Source: Candidatus Thorarchaeota archaeon
GTDB lineage: Archaea; Asgardarchaeota; Thorarchaeia; Thorarchaeales; Thorarchaeaceae
Direction of reading: 5' to 3'
NCBI GenBank assembly: GCA_030612005.1
Contig: JAUWOU010000006.1
Span: 1-62,012, forward strand
Length of the DNA: 62,012 nucleotides
The translations under genes were made by a program, and so were the position numbers. A model generated the notes under the pieces. It was not told the origin of the DNA, did not search any database, and was given only the letters and a program-made list of their open reading frames with translations. Shown piece by piece: positions 49,112-58,332 of this stretch (position 1 is its first letter; the number at the start of each line of letters is the position of its first letter).

Positions 49112-51005
49112 AACAAGCTGTTCCACTTGTGGCACACCTTTTGGTAGCCTTGACCCTTCTACAAAAAGGATCAAACTAGCTACGGGGATTTTTTCAGGTG
49201 TCATGCTTGCATTGGGAATAATCTTGGAATTGTTGAATGTAGGTATAGTCCCTGTGTATATCGCATTCCTCTCTTCAGCACTATTAGCTGGCCGCTACAT
49301 CATCCCCATGGGAATAAGGGGAATTGCAAGAGGTCGATTAGATCAACATTTTCTCATGGCTTCAGCTTCAATCGGAGCAATGATAATTGGAGCTCCTGCA
49401 GAAGGTGCAGCAGTTATGTTTCTCTTCTACATTTCCATTCTACTTGAGGACAGAGCAGAAGATAGAGTTAGGGAAGAGATTCAATCATTAATAGAATTAG
49501 AGCCCCCCTCAGTACTGGCCAAGATCAATGGGGCAGAGGTTTGCATTGCTCCAACTGCTGTCAAGACTGGTGATATTCTAATTATTCGTCCAGGGACCAG
49601 AATAGGTCTCGACGGAATTATTGTGATGGGAGCAACTACAGTAGACCAAGCACCAATCACAGGTGAATCTTTACCGGTGCCCAAATCTGCTGGAGACCAG
49701 GTCTTTGCTGGAACAATCAATCACGAAGGCTACATAGAAGTTGAAGTAACGAATGAATCGGATGAAACTGTTCTTTCAAAAATCATACAACTTGTAGAAG
49801 AGTCAAGGAGTAAACGTGCTCCAACTGAAAGAGCTATTACTCGATTTTCTAGAATTTATACTCCAATCGTATTGATAATGTCGATACTCGTTGGAGTCGT
49901 TTCACTACTACTCAACATGACAGTAGCTCAAGCAGCTTACAGAGCTCTAACACTTCTAGTGGTGAGTTGTCCATGCGCTTTTGCGGTTTCCATTCCAGTT
50001 ACTATGGTTTCTGCAATTGCTGGTTCAGCTCGAACCGGAGTATTAGTGAAAGGAGCAGTGCATCTTGAAATGGCAAGCAAAACCGAAATTGTTGCGTTTG
50101 ATAAGACGGGAACATTAACCGAGGGAGTGCTTTCTGTAAGGGATGTCTGTCTTCACAATAATCACTCACGGAGTGAAATCCTTTCAGTTGCAGCCTCATT
50201 AGAAACGATGTCTGAACACCCGATTGGTCGTGCTCTAGTTTCTGCAACAAATCAAGAGAACCTAGATATCCCTTTAGCTTCTGAATTTACAGCAGTTCCA
50301 GGTAGAGGTGTAACGGGACTAATTGATGAAACTAGTTATCTAGTTGGAAATCGTAGACTTCTTTCAGAATATGATGTACCACTAAAATCAACATCAGATC
50401 ACAGTTGCGGTGTTGGAACAATGGTGTATGTTGCCCACAAAGATGAACACTTTGGCACAATCATTCTCTCTGACACTCTGAGAGAGAAAACCAAACAAGC
50501 AATATCTCATCTGAAGCAAATGGGCATTAGAACTGTAATGCTAACTGGTGATAGCGAGAATGTTGCTAGAGAGATTGCTGAAGAAATTGGTATTGATGAA
50601 TATCGCGCAGAACTCCTACCTCATGAAAAACTTGAGGTTGTAAAGGAATTGAAAAAATCAGGCGTCACGCTTTTTGTTGGGGATGGAATTAATGACACAC
50701 CAGCATTAGCAGAAGCAGACGTGGGGATTGCTATGGGCGCAGCTGCATCAGATGCCGCTCTAGAATCATCAGATATTGCACTCATGAAACAGGACTTAAC
50801 AAAAGTTCCTGAACTTGTGATGAAAGCAAGAAAAACAATGAGGGTTGTTCGCCAAAATGTAGCAGCTTCACTAATTGTCAAAGCAGTAACAGGTGTCTTA
50901 GCTGGACTTGGATTCTTGACCCTATGGATGGCTATTGGGATTGGTGACATGGGTTTGACTTTCGCAGTAATTGCAAATGCATTGAGACTCACTCGTAAAA
51001 TGTAG
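49095..51005 (+). CDS. zntA: P1B-2 type heavy-metal ATPase (Zn/Cd/Pb exporter)
   Basis: 636 aa. The N-terminus has a CSTCG pair but no full HMA domain. Membrane CPC motif (Cys292-Pro-Cys294 in VVSCPCAFAVS), phosphorylation site Asp336 in DKTGTLTEG, nucleotide-binding SEHPIGRAL, and hinge GDGINDTPALAEADVGIAMG. The last helices contain Lys (LIVKAVTG) and Asp in GIGDMGLTFA, as in ZntA, supporting Zn2+/Cd2+/Pb2+ export. It overlaps arsR by 17 bases and shares its operator. Specificity is inferred from CPC plus Lys/Asp, not tested. Confidence 0.9.
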   Translation: MSEVIETSCSTCGTPFGSLDPSTKRIKLATGIFSGVMLALGIILELLNVGIVPVYIAFLSSALLAGRYIIPMGIRGIARGRLDQHFLMASASIGAMIIGAPAEGAAVMFLFYISILLEDRAEDRVREEIQSLIELEPPSVLAKINGAEVCIAPTAVKTGDILIIRPGTRIGLDGIIVMGATTVDQAPITGESLPVPKSAGDQVFAGTINHEGYIEVEVTNESDETVLSKIIQLVEESRSKRAPTERAITRFSRIYTPIVLIMSILVGVVSLLLNMTVAQAAYRALTLLVVSCPCAFAVSIPVTMVSAIAGSARTGVLVKGAVHLEMASKTEIVAFDKTGTLTEGVLSVRDVCLHNNHSRSEILSVAASLETMSEHPIGRALVSATNQENLDIPLASEFTAVPGRGVTGLIDETSYLVGNRRLLSEYDVPLKSTSDHSCGVGTMVYVAHKDEHFGTIILSDTLREKTKQAISHLKQMGIRTVMLTGDSENVAREIAEEIGIDEYRAELLPHEKLEVVKELKKSGVTLFVGDGINDTPALAEADVGIAMGAAASDAALESSDIALMKQDLTKVPELVMKARKTMRVVRQNVAASLIVKAVTGVLAGLGFLTLWMAIGIGDMGLTFAVIANALRLTRKM

Positions 51006-51010
51006 TTGAT

Positions 51011-52597
51011 CTATTTGTAAGCATCAATAGCACGCACCGCGATAGCGAGAAAGAGTAAGGTCAAACCAATGGAATACGCAGGTAAAACGAAGAGAATCCA
51101 TGTACGTTCTGCAAATATTGCAACAAGTAAGATCATACCAGCTCCAAGTGATAAATTGATAATTGGATATGAAAATGCAAGAGGTACTGGTAGTGTTTTT
51201 GGGTCATTGGTTATGACTGGCACATATGCACCAATTGCAACACCTGAAGCAGTGAATAGAATTACGAGAGGAGCAGCAAGAGTAATCAGTGCAAGGTATC
51301 CTTCAATCCGTAAAATGTAGATAAGAAAACCACAAGCAGGAATGGCAGCTATTGTTACTTCAAAAATACTCAGTAGGAATTTTGCTAGTACAATATCTTT
51401 GGATTTGAATGGGCTTGCTTTCAACAAGTAGACATTTTCTTTTTCATCAACAAAACTCAACATGGATGTAACGCTCGACATCTGAATCAGAAGAATCATC
51501 ATAAGAATGAAAGCGGGAACAATAGCAAATGAAAGGTTATTTGGAACAATCATTGGTCTGAACCAAATAGGATGCACCAGATTTAGATAAAGAACGAAAG
51601 CAGTTCCAACGATTGCATACACATATTTCCATATTTGAAGTGGCGAGCGTAAACGACTCCAAAAGTCCTTGAGTATTATCCAAATGATTGGGTCACTGAA
51701 TCTTGAGTTGGAGAAATCAACTTCACCATGAATTATCTTGCTGAATCGTCCCTCATTTTGCTCATTGCCTTTAGCTTCTGAGAAAAGTTCGTAGTATTCA
51801 TATCCACAGATATTTGCTGTTAGAAGTAAGCATATTGTGAAGGACATGAATAGAAGACATACACCGAGTAGAAATGGTAGACCCAATGAAAATACACCGG
51901 TCATCTCAGTAATCACCAGAACTAGTGCATTAGATGGAAAGACAAATGCTGCAGTGAAACTAGATGTGAACATTGGATACGTAGGTAATATGAAAGCGAA
52001 TCCAAGAAGAATGACGACAGCATGCCGTAGTGGACTCTTGATTCTTTTTTCAAAATATAACCTAATGTAAGAACTCAGTGAACCTAGCAAGTAGTTTGTT
52101 TCAAAAAATATCATTACACACAATAGAATAAAGGCGGTTGAGAAGAACAACATATTGGCCGAGGATAGTAGTGGGAGGATAGCCAACAAGCCAACCATCA
52201 CAAAAGCCATCTTTCTGATCAATCGTCTGATATATCGACTCAAGAAGAGTTGATGAGGCCTTACCGGTGCAGGGAGTAATAGATTTTCATCTTCAGATGT
52301 TATTACCGAGGCCGGACCAAGTCCAAAATACCCCGTGATAATAGAAGAAGCGCTTAGTATTCCAAAAGCTGCATAGAACATTGCTGGGTCAATAGCAGAC
52401 TCTATTTGCAATCCAATTTGCGATATTAATGGTGCAAAACTGAGCAACGAGGAAATTACCAGACTCACAAAGAAGACACCCACAATTGTAACACCATAGA
52501 AGAGAAGCATGGAAGGTGTTGTGATTGCCTGTTTGAACTGATTGTACAACATTCGAATTTCATTTCGAATAAGTTGAGATGTTGTAGGTCGCATCAT
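51011..52597 (-). CDS. ABC-2 type permease
   Basis: 528 aa, about 12 hydrophobic segments in two blocks joined by a charged loop (about 270-305, FSEAKGNEQNEGRFSKIIHG). There are no family-specific catalytic residues; ABC-2 permeases export lipids, polysaccharides, drugs or peptides. It follows its ATPase gene by 7 bases on the same strand, so the two form one exporter. Start ATG 52597 (MMRPTTSQLIRNEIRMLYNQ has a typical amphipathic cytosolic beginning); a second ATG follows. The substrate is unknown. Confidence 0.8.
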   Translation of the reverse strand: MMRPTTSQLIRNEIRMLYNQFKQAITTPSMLLFYGVTIVGVFFVSLVISSLLSFAPLISQIGLQIESAIDPAMFYAAFGILSASSIITGYFGLGPASVITSEDENLLLPAPVRPHQLFLSRYIRRLIRKMAFVMVGLLAILPLLSSANMLFFSTAFILLCVMIFFETNYLLGSLSSYIRLYFEKRIKSPLRHAVVILLGFAFILPTYPMFTSSFTAAFVFPSNALVLVITEMTGVFSLGLPFLLGVCLLFMSFTICLLLTANICGYEYYELFSEAKGNEQNEGRFSKIIHGEVDFSNSRFSDPIIWIILKDFWSRLRSPLQIWKYVYAIVGTAFVLYLNLVHPIWFRPMIVPNNLSFAIVPAFILMMILLIQMSSVTSMLSFVDEKENVYLLKASPFKSKDIVLAKFLLSIFEVTIAAIPACGFLIYILRIEGYLALITLAAPLVILFTASGVAIGAYVPVITNDPKTLPVPLAFSYPIINLSLGAGMILLVAIFAERTWILFVLPAYSIGLTLLFLAIAVRAIDAYK

Positions 52598-52604
52598 ACT
52601 TCAC

Positions 52605-53534
52605 CTATTGCGGAATACCACCAGTCAGGCTTAGGAATACCTCTTCCAGATTTGTTGCATTCTCTTGTGATGCGAGTAATTCATCTAACGTTCCTCTACC
52701 AACTACTGTGCTTTCATTCATGATAACAAATCTGTCACACAGATCAGCAGCCACTTCCAAAATATGAGTGGAGATCAATATCGCTGAGCCTTCATCCCGA
52801 AGTTGTTTCAAATAGGCTTTCAGGTTCCAGGCGCCACGAGGATCTAGTCCGTATATCGGCTCATCCAATGCAAGAACGTATGGAGGGTTTCTTACAAAGA
52901 TTCCAACAAGCAAAGCACGTTGTAAGTTCCCTTTTGACAAAGTACCGATATATGAATCAAGAAATTCATCTAATTGGAACATATCTACAAACTGACGCAT
53001 TCGAACTAGCGCTACTTCAGCAGGAACTTCATAGATACGAGCCATGAATGTGATGTATTCACGAACTGTAAGACTGGGATAACAAGTTGGTTTCTCAGGA
53101 ATATAGCCTATCGTACTCTTCGCACGAATTGGATCAGAAAGCATGTCGAAACCATTGACTTCTACTGATCCAGATGTGGGTTTGATAATACCAGTAAGAA
53201 TTCGAAGTGTGGTTGTTTTCCCTGCACCATTTGGACCGACGAGACCTACGATTTCGCCAGGATTCACTTGTAGATTAAGACCCCATACAGCAACTTTCTT
53301 TCCGAATCTTTTGATAAGACTCTCTATGTTGATTGCAGGAGTATGCAGAATAAATTCAGGTCCATCAGCCTCATTGCGAAAGTCGATCTCCTTCATGATT
53401 TTATCAACTAATTCCTCTCGGAGAATCTTTCGATCTAATATCGATAGTTTCAGGGTTTGAGCTAATCGCAGAAGTTCTTTATTTTTCATCTGTTCAACAT
53501 TAGCTCTCTCAATCAAGTGATGATTCTCTCCCAT
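52605..53534 (-). CDS. ABC transporter ATPase with an extra N-terminal helical segment
   Basis: 309 aa. Residues about 66-300 are a standard ABC-2-type ATPase: Walker A GPNGAGKTTTLR, Q-loop GYIPEKPTCYP (here the usual Gln is replaced by Glu, as in the CcmA/NatA group), signature LSKGNLQRALLVG, Walker B VLALDEPIYGLDPRG and switch His ISTHILEV. The first 65 residues (MKNKELLRLAQTLKLSILDR, KILREELVDKIMKEID) form a SAP- or Rho-N-like helical hairpin, unusual for this class. An in-frame ATG at 53489 could be the start, which would keep this part. Operon with the permease. Confidence 0.9.
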   Translation of the reverse strand: MGENHHLIERANVEQMKNKELLRLAQTLKLSILDRKILREELVDKIMKEIDFRNEADGPEFILHTPAINIESLIKRFGKKVAVWGLNLQVNPGEIVGLVGPNGAGKTTTLRILTGIIKPTSGSVEVNGFDMLSDPIRAKSTIGYIPEKPTCYPSLTVREYITFMARIYEVPAEVALVRMRQFVDMFQLDEFLDSYIGTLSKGNLQRALLVGIFVRNPPYVLALDEPIYGLDPRGAWNLKAYLKQLRDEGSAILISTHILEVAADLCDRFVIMNESTVVGRGTLDELLASQENATNLEEVFLSLTGGIPQ

Positions 53535-53604
53535 ACTCAGCGCTGAGTTGAATCTAAATTAATAGTCGAAACCATATGAAGTCGATGGATAGAGTATCAA
53601 TGCA

Positions 53605-54327
53605 CTAAGAAAAATATGAATCATCTAAAGGTCCTAAGTCGAAAGGAATTTTCCCAATTAGTTCAAGATTCCAATCAACGACCTTTGTAAGAAGGGGGAT
53701 TATCCTTACACCTTGTTCATGTGCGGCACGTAGAGCGTCACCAAAATCGGGATCATTTCCATCATGGGGTGAGAAGATTTCGCCATCGGGTCGTTGGATT
53801 ACAAAGATTACAGCTGCATCATTTACATCACCAACACTAAGAGCATGGGCTAAGTGTCGCATGTGCCTTGCGCCCCTTGTGGTTGGTGCATCTGGAAATA
53901 GCACCCTCTTATTCACGACTAAGGTGCAGGATTTCACCTCAATGAAAGTGCGGTTATTGTCGCCTTCTAACAGAAAGTCAAATCGCCCCCCATAAGCTCT
54001 TGGTTCAGGGGTCACTTTTGAATAACCGGAGAAATATTGCAATCTACGAGTTTCTAAGAGATTGCGAATGAAACGATTAGGCAAGTTTGAGTCAACAGAA
54101 ATAAGTACACCATCGTGATGAACACCAATCATGTCAAATGAGGTCTTCCTGTGAGGTCCAGGATTATCACGAATGAAGACTTCCTTTCCTGGAATCATTA
54201 ATTCGTACATGCGACCTGGATTAGGAACAAAGACTTCTACAATATCCCCATCAACTTCAACCCTTGCTAGGAACCTGTTTGGCCTTTCAATAAAGGCAGC
54301 TTTTCTAACACGTTGTTGTTCAGACAC
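53605..54327 (-). CDS. sfsA: SfsA family DNA/RNA nuclease
   Basis: 240 aa from GTG 54327. Motifs: RPNRFLARVEVDGDIVEVFV near the N-terminus, VFVPNPGRMYELMIPGKEVF, YGGRFDFLLEGDNNRTFIEV (Asp and Glu-x-Lys of a PD-(D/E)XK-like site), FPDAPTTRGARHMRHLAHAL and a terminal VKVVDW-like TKVVDWNLELIG. The family was named for sugar fermentation stimulation and was later suggested to be a nuclease; the real role is unclear. It is divergent from the HisKA mini-gene, with an AT-rich gap between. Family assignment is confident. Confidence 0.9.
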   Translation of the reverse strand: MSEQQRVRKAAFIERPNRFLARVEVDGDIVEVFVPNPGRMYELMIPGKEVFIRDNPGPHRKTSFDMIGVHHDGVLISVDSNLPNRFIRNLLETRRLQYFSGYSKVTPEPRAYGGRFDFLLEGDNNRTFIEVKSCTLVVNKRVLFPDAPTTRGARHMRHLAHALSVGDVNDAAVIFVIQRPDGEIFSPHDGNDPDFGDALRAAHEQGVRIIPLLTKVVDWNLELIGKIPFDLGPLDDSYFS

Positions 54328-54446
54328 GATTTTTCAACACACCATTGAGGTAAGATTTCAACTCATATTAATAGAACTTGACATTATGATAAAAAACAAG
54401 CAAAAACCTAAATCCAAAGTTATCTATTATTTTATGTTAGATACTC

Positions 54447-54728
54447 TTGGAGGAGAATCTACGAGGATGCGAAAGATTAGTGAAGACTCCGGAAAATACA
54501 TATCCAATGAAAATGATTCCTCAAGAAGTAGTGAGTGAATTCATTCACAAACTCTCACATGATGTGATTGGTGCCTTACAAAATATTATGGGTTATACAA
54601 CGCTCTTGAATGAGGAGTTTGACAAGTCATATCTTGAAGGTATTGGAAAACTCACTAAAAAGTTGAGTGCGCGAATGGCGATTGCGGTATCAGATATTGA
54701 CAATGGTGAATTGAATAAGCAAGAATGA
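54447..54728 (+). CDS. HisKA-only mini-protein (up to 93 aa)
   Basis: The C-terminal 65 residues read EFIHKLSHDVIGALQNIMGY, LLNEEFDKSYLEGIGKLTKK and so on, the H-box and second helix of a histidine-kinase dimerisation domain, but no ATPase domain follows before the stop. The start is uncertain: TTG 54447 precedes the only good ribosome site (GGAGGAG, 54449-54455), GTG 54480 or ATG 54507 are alternatives, and an ATG at 54467 is properly spaced but in another frame. It could be a phosphotransfer or decoy protein, or the remnant of a kinase. Next to sfsA and dinB. Confidence 0.55.
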   Translation: MEENLRGCERLVKTPENTYPMKMIPQEVVSEFIHKLSHDVIGALQNIMGYTTLLNEEFDKSYLEGIGKLTKKLSARMAIAVSDIDNGELNKQE

Positions 54729-54733
54729 AACCA

Positions 54734-55834
54734 TTACAGGAATTCAGTTAGACACAATTGTTCAGAAACCTCACATAATTGAGAGACCTTCACTCCAACT
54801 AATCGCATTGATTTATTGTGGTCCCTTTTTTGTTCGAAAATTTCAATTGCTACTTTTTCTAATAATGACGTATCATCAGACTCCACAGGTATACTTCTGC
54901 TACGCTGAATAGTCGAGTAATCACTATAGCGCATCTTCACTGTTACAGTTTTGAATCTGAGATCTTTCTTTCTTAGTTTGTCACCAATTCTGGTGCACAT
55001 CTTTCTCAAGGCTTCATGAAGATAGTCAATTTCCTCAGGTTCAATATCTTTCATGAATGTTCGATCCTTACTGATTGATTTTCGAACTCGGGGTCCATTA
55101 TCGATGATAGGTCTTTCATCAATACCTCTTGCTCTTCGATGCAACCAGACAGAGCTACGACCCATTGCTGGCCAGAGTTCAGGTATTGTCATGCGTTGAA
55201 TCTGTCCTAGTGTTTCAATTCCAAATTTCTGAAGCCGTTCTGCAGTTTTCTTTCCAACTCCATTTAATGCATCTACTGATAATGGGTCCAGAAAAGTTTC
55301 TACGTCAACAGGATCAGGTCCAACAAGAGTAATTCCTCGTGGTTTATTCATTCCTGTAGCAATTTTAGCTACAGACATATTTGGTGCTATTCCAATTGAA
55401 CAAGGTAATGAAGTACGTTTACGGATTTCCTCTTGAATTTCAAAGGCCAACTCACAAGGATTCTCATACAACTCGGCTGCCTCACTAACATCAATGTAGG
55501 CTTCATCAATACTCGCTCTCCTTACCCTTCCACCATCTGCAAATTCTCGAAGGATTTCCATGAATTCATCAGATGCTATAGAATAGCTTTCAAAGGAACC
55601 GTTTACGAAAGTTGCATCTGGGCATAAGCGATATGCTTGAGAAACTGGCATTCCAGAATGGATACCTTTGGCACGTGCTTCATAGGATGCAGCTCTAACA
55701 ACCCCACGACCCGTTCCTCCTTTCGGGTCATGACCAACACAAACAGGCCGACCCACTAGTTCAGGATGATTTCTGTATGCCTCTACAGATGCAAAAAATG
55801 CATCCATGTCTATATGCATGATCCAACGAAACAA
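54734..55834 (-). CDS. dinB: DNA polymerase IV (Y-family translesion polymerase)
   Basis: 366 aa from TTG 55834 (AGGT 7 bases upstream); ATG 55819 would begin at HIDMDAFFA and drop five residues. The palm motifs are HIDMDAFFASVEAY (Mg Asp), ARAKGIHSGMPVSQAYRLCP and RRASIDEAYIDVSEAAELYE (catalytic Asp-Glu); a helix-hairpin-helix thumb (DALNGVGKKTAERLQKFGIE) and little-finger domain complete it. It copies past DNA lesions with low fidelity. No PCNA-binding peptide is obvious at the C-terminus (CLTEFL could be a weak one). Monocistronic; ends 5 bases after the HisKA mini-gene on the other strand. Confidence 0.95.
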   Translation of the reverse strand: MFRWIMHIDMDAFFASVEAYRNHPELVGRPVCVGHDPKGGTGRGVVRAASYEARAKGIHSGMPVSQAYRLCPDATFVNGSFESYSIASDEFMEILREFADGGRVRRASIDEAYIDVSEAAELYENPCELAFEIQEEIRKRTSLPCSIGIAPNMSVAKIATGMNKPRGITLVGPDPVDVETFLDPLSVDALNGVGKKTAERLQKFGIETLGQIQRMTIPELWPAMGRSSVWLHRRARGIDERPIIDNGPRVRKSISKDRTFMKDIEPEEIDYLHEALRKMCTRIGDKLRKKDLRFKTVTVKMRYSDYSTIQRSRSIPVESDDTSLLEKVAIEIFEQKRDHNKSMRLVGVKVSQLCEVSEQLCLTEFL

Positions 55835-56034
55835 CTGGTTGACCTATATTACAGATGTGAATATCACTATTCTCAGTTTCTAGAGAATAGAATCCAAAGA
55901 AACGAACAATAATAGCAGGGAGAGTTGACCGAATCTATTTCCTCAATTGTGTCAATATTTGTTTTACATCCTAGAGAAGTCTATATTGGAAAGATTTCAT
56001 ATCGGAAGTACCCCCACCAAACAATATCCAGCGA

Positions 56035-58332
56035 GTGATATTTTTAATGACAGACAATCTTCAGAAAGATTCCTTCTCAGACCTGAGTCAGGAAGAGCAG
56101 GCACTAAGATATAGAGCCTTAGTAGATTCGATGAATGACGGTTTTGGTATTATTGATAATGAAGGGATGTTCACGTATGTAAATACGAGATTTGCTGCCA
56201 TTCTTGGATTCAAACCAAAGCATATGATTGGTAAACAAGTTAATGATTTCCTTGATGAAAAAAATCGAAAGATTATCAAAAACAATATACGAAGAAGGAC
56301 TGAAGGGCAATCAACACAATATGAATTAGAATGGACTAAAAGCTCAGGCGAACAAGTTCCAACCATTGTTTCTGGAGCGCCCTTGATAGGCATTGATGAC
56401 CAAATACAAGGATCGTTTGCAGTTGTCACAGATATCACTGAAATAAAACAATCTCGCGAAGCACTTGAAGAAAGCTCGGAGATGATGAAAAGAATTTTCG
56501 ATGAATCGCAAATAGGTATCGAACTGTTTGACAAAGAGGGAATCCTGATTACTGCCAACAAGGCGACACTTGATATTTTTGGAGTATCTGACGTAAAACA
56601 AATAATTGGTTTCAGTCTCTTTGATGACCCAAATGTACCAAATGATATCAAAGCCAAGCTCATTCGTGGAGAGGCAGTCCAATATGAATCTGAGTTTGAT
56701 TTTAATTTAGTAAAAGAGGCAAATCTATACGAAACAAGTCGTTCTGGAACCATAATTACTGATTCATTTATCACACCACTCGGCATAGACAATAACAACG
56801 AGTTACACGGATACCTATGCCAGATTCATGAAAAGACTGAACATAGGCGAACAGAGGAAGCCTTGGAGGATACCGAAAAACGCTACCAGCTATTAGCTGA
56901 AAATGTTACAGATGTAATATTTACTGCTGATCTTGAACTCAACCTTACATACGTGAGTACATCTGTTGAGCTTCTTCTTGGATATACAAATGTTGAGCTG
57001 GATGGAATGTCACTTATTGAGCTCATGTCGCCAGAGTCTGTATGGATTGCAATTAAAGCAATTCGAGAAGCACTTGAGTCGGAGAAAGACACAGACAATA
57101 TTCATCCTAGAGGAGACCAGCCACCATTAGTAATTCAACTAAAGAGGAAAAATGGTTCACTAGTCTGGGTAGAAGTTACTAGAACATTCATACGCGATGA
57201 ACACGATACACCCATTGGAGTTCTTGGTGTAGCTAGAAATATTGAGGAACGAAAACTTGCTGAAGCAACTCTCATAAATTCTGAACTAAAGTATCGAACC
57301 CTAGTTGATCAATCCTTTCAAGGAATAATGATTATTCAAGCACTCCCAATGTCAATTCTATTCTCCAATCCAGCCTTTGCAGGGTTTCTCAATCGCAGTG
57401 TAGAAGAGGTACAATCTTTTACCCCTGAGGAAATCCAATCAATGATTCATCCGGAGGACCTCGTTACGGTGATGAACAGGCTTCAAGAGCTTATGGCGGG
57501 AGAAGAACCAGAACCAATACCTATGACAATAAGAGTTTTTCAAAATGATGGGGAAATGCAGTGGCTGGAGATGTTTGGTCGACGTGTTGAATTCGATGGA
57601 AAGTCAGCACTACAATTAGTTGCAATGAATGTAACTGATCGACTTCATGCTGAAACACGAATCCGCACTCAGAAAGAAAGAGCAATGCTTTATCTTGATT
57701 TGATGTCACACGACTTTCGCAATCAGCTCCAGATCATTCTTGGAAGTACTATGGTTATGGAGTCGCGGCTAAACGATCCTGATGATAGGCGAATATTGGG
57801 ACAAGTTGTATCTGCTGTAGAGAGATGTCAGAGAATGATATCAAAAGCAAAGGTCACCGAACCTCTGATGTCTGTACCGTTGAAACCTAGAAAAATAGCC
57901 CCCACACTTGAAGCGGTCGTAATGGATCAGATGGAGCAACACAGTGATGTTGATATCGCAATTACTTTGAAGGCCTCAGATGCGATTGTAGATGCAGATG
58001 AGTTCTTGGGACAGCTCTTCATCAATTTGATTGAAAATGCTATAGAGCACAACCCTAAAAAAGAACGTCAAATATGGGTCAAGTTAAGCAAAAGCGGAAA
58101 GGGTTATGAGATTTCAGTGGCAGATAATGGATCTGGAATCTCAGAATCGCTGAAAAAAGAGATATTTGATATAGCCAGAAGGTATGGAGGATTTGGTTTA
58201 CATCAGTCAAAACAGATTTGCGATAAGTACGGCGGTCATATTAGTGTTAGAGACCGTGTAGGTGGAAAGCCCGATGAGGGTGTAGAGTTTATTGTTTGGA
58301 TTCCAAAGAGCCAAGTAGGTAATTCTAAGTAA
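56035..58332 (+). CDS. Multi-PAS sensor histidine kinase
   Basis: 765 aa from GTG 56035 (ATG 56047 is possible), cytosolic with no membrane helix. Four PAS domains (about 22-140, 150-270, 282-410, 420-545), then HisKA with the acceptor near His559 in DLMSHDFRNQLQII, and an ATPase domain with N-box INLIENAIEHNP, G1 VADNGSGIS and G2 FGLHQSKQI. PAS modules sense small molecules, light or redox state. The kinase class with HDFRN is common in archaea (methanogens and Asgard). No response regulator is adjacent. The gene overlaps the convergent dehydratase end by 8 bases. Confidence 0.9.
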   Translation: MIFLMTDNLQKDSFSDLSQEEQALRYRALVDSMNDGFGIIDNEGMFTYVNTRFAAILGFKPKHMIGKQVNDFLDEKNRKIIKNNIRRRTEGQSTQYELEWTKSSGEQVPTIVSGAPLIGIDDQIQGSFAVVTDITEIKQSREALEESSEMMKRIFDESQIGIELFDKEGILITANKATLDIFGVSDVKQIIGFSLFDDPNVPNDIKAKLIRGEAVQYESEFDFNLVKEANLYETSRSGTIITDSFITPLGIDNNNELHGYLCQIHEKTEHRRTEEALEDTEKRYQLLAENVTDVIFTADLELNLTYVSTSVELLLGYTNVELDGMSLIELMSPESVWIAIKAIREALESEKDTDNIHPRGDQPPLVIQLKRKNGSLVWVEVTRTFIRDEHDTPIGVLGVARNIEERKLAEATLINSELKYRTLVDQSFQGIMIIQALPMSILFSNPAFAGFLNRSVEEVQSFTPEEIQSMIHPEDLVTVMNRLQELMAGEEPEPIPMTIRVFQNDGEMQWLEMFGRRVEFDGKSALQLVAMNVTDRLHAETRIRTQKERAMLYLDLMSHDFRNQLQIILGSTMVMESRLNDPDDRRILGQVVSAVERCQRMISKAKVTEPLMSVPLKPRKIAPTLEAVVMDQMEQHSDVDIAITLKASDAIVDADEFLGQLFINLIENAIEHNPKKERQIWVKLSKSGKGYEISVADNGSGISESLKKEIFDIARRYGGFGLHQSKQICDKYGGHISVRDRVGGKPDEGVEFIVWIPKSQVGNSK

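Noticed and set aside
54173-54538. 121-codon plus frame ending in the HisKA mini-gene region
   Set aside because: Most of it is antisense to sfsA; only its last 23 codons have a ribosome site, and these do not resemble a protein family, though they may matter for the mini-gene start.
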